From assembly GCA_964035775.1 (NCBI GenBank), contig OZ038314.1, positions 2,208,009 to 2,272,008 of the forward strand: a stretch of 64,000 nt of DNA, in the 5' to 3' direction. Below the pieces are notes generated by a model. That model saw nothing but the letters and a program-made list of their open reading frames with translations. It did no database searches and was not told the DNA's origin. Position numbers and translations under genes: made by a program. The number at the start of each line of letters is the position of its first letter. Positions within the stretch are counted from its first letter, which is position 1. Source of the DNA: Osedax frankpressi. Lineage: Eukaryota; Annelida; Polychaeta; Sabellida; Siboglinidae. Positions 63,806 through 64,000 of this stretch are shown in pieces.

Positions 63806-64000
63806 ATAATTATTTAATTTATAGTTATTTAAGTTATAGTTAATTAAGTTATAGTTATTTAAGTTATAGTTATTAAATTATAGTTATTTAAGTTATAGTT
63901 ATTTAATTTATAGTTATTATATTATTATTATTTAAATTATAGTTATTTAACTTTCAGTTATTTAAGATAGAGTTATTTAAGTTTTAGTTATATAATTTAT
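63806..64000 (+). repeat. V3-like module cut by the window end
   Basis: Contains TTATTATATTATTATTATTT, AAGATAGAGTTATTT and GTTTTAGTTATATAA in V3 order. TTAACTTTCAG replaces TTAACTTATAG and the sequence ends in TATAATTTAT. It lies 850 bp after the previous V3 by the GATAGAG motif. Confidence 0.8.

Larger units (their letters stand above)
1..64000 (+). repeat. 15-bp satellite array filling the window
   Basis: The canonical unit GTTATAGTTATTTAA repeats head-to-tail from the first base to the last. Common variants are TTAATAGTTATTTAA, TTTATAGTTATTTAA and 14-bp forms such as GTTTAGTTATTTAA and TTATAGTTATTTAA. The monomer decomposes into two AGTTAT hexamers plus TTA. Orientation never reverses, because an inverted monomer would be rich in C and none is seen. 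No unique sequence of 100 bp or more interrupts the array, and both window ends lie inside it. The G+C content is about 13%, almost all of it G on this strand. This is non-coding satellite DNA, probably heterochromatic (inference). The host cannot be identified, and I do not recognise the monomer as a named satellite. Confidence 0.98.
61806..64000 (+). repeat. Diverged right-hand end of the array
   Basis: Markers at 61806, 62162, 62281 and 62662 (intervals 356, 119 and 381 bp), then none for 1.3 kb. Fragments of M1 and V3 follow in shortened, shuffled order, and monomers carry more substitutions than elsewhere, such as TATACACTTATTTAA near 63,411 and ACTTTCAGTTATTTAA near 63,950. Rare off-period changes include TTATATTATTTAAG near 63,523 and TTATATTTTTTAAG near 63,581. 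The window ends inside a V3-like stretch. It may be approaching an array edge (inference). Confidence 0.82.

Noticed and set aside
1-64000. Minus-strand frame reading LNNYN repeats
   Set aside because: It is open through canonical monomers, but each TTAAT variant places a stop in it, and the marker ATG leads only to a few codons. No gene is supported.
1-64000. CRISPR array
   Set aside because: Repeats are directly abutting and there are no unique spacers.
1-64000. Telomeric repeat tract
   Set aside because: Strand polarity is telomere-like, but there are no runs of G, and the nested HOR structure is unlike telomeres.
1-64000. Mitochondrial or kinetoplast AT-rich repeat region
   Set aside because: Composition would fit, but no organelle gene, rRNA, tRNA or unique sequence appears in 64 kb, and super-HORs of this depth fit nuclear satellite better. 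It is not formally excluded.
1-64000. Assignment to a named satellite or species
   Set aside because: The monomer resembles other short AT-rich insect satellites in composition, but I could not match it to one by memory, and a database search was not possible.

Overview
The whole 64-kb window is one satellite DNA array. It is built head-to-tail, always in the same orientation, from a 15-bp monomer GTTATAGTTATTTAA and a small set of variants. I see no protein-coding gene, rRNA, tRNA, CRISPR array, transposon, LTR element or unique sequence. The canonical monomer is 53% T, 33% A, 13% G and 0% C. C appears on the + strand only as occasional marker bases.

The array has at least four nested levels. 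(1) The 15-bp monomer reads as (AGTTAT)x2 + TTA. (2) Sub-blocks of about 5-8 canonical monomers are punctuated by a TTAAT-type or TTTAT-type variant, often about 105-120 bp apart. (3) Higher-order repeat (HOR) units, mostly 0.34-1.9 kb, each close with a diagnostic 12-monomer, 178-bp cassette (called M1 here). Its end carries a GTTTTTTCATTTATGG-like marker, of which I count 81 copies. (4) Super-HORs of about 2-5 kb are made of ordered sets of those units.

Layout: super-HOR family A, about 2.9-3.3 kb, three copies (about 0.5-9.8 kb); a mixed region (9.8-14.6 kb); family C, about 3.56-3.74 kb spacing (14.6-21.2 kb); family D, 3.8 kb spacing followed by 1.9-kb derived duplications (21.2-31.9 kb); a rearranged stretch plus the largest variant run (31.9-34.4 kb); simple 0.6-0.7-kb HOR units (34.4-38.0 kb); family G, two copies with an exact 4,869-bp offset over most of their length (38.0-48.0 kb); family H, built of reused blocks with 2,509-, 5,314/5,329- and 8,421-bp offsets (48.0-61.8 kb); and a more diverged right end (61.8-64.0 kb). 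Three further modules mark subfamilies: V2 (seven full copies and one truncated), V2b with a preceding run of TTTATAG monomers whose copy number varies from 2 to 27, and V3 (six copies and one cut by the window end).

The arrangement is what repeated unequal exchange or segmental amplification would leave: indels are mostly whole monomers, copies share private mutations in nested fashion, and the same blocks recur in new orders. It suggests constitutive heterochromatin of a eukaryote, such as a centromere, pericentromere, sex chromosome or B chromosome. The organism cannot be named from this sequence. A repetitive AT-rich region of an unusual organelle genome is a less likely alternative. All lengths and copy counts were read by eye and may be off by a monomer in places.
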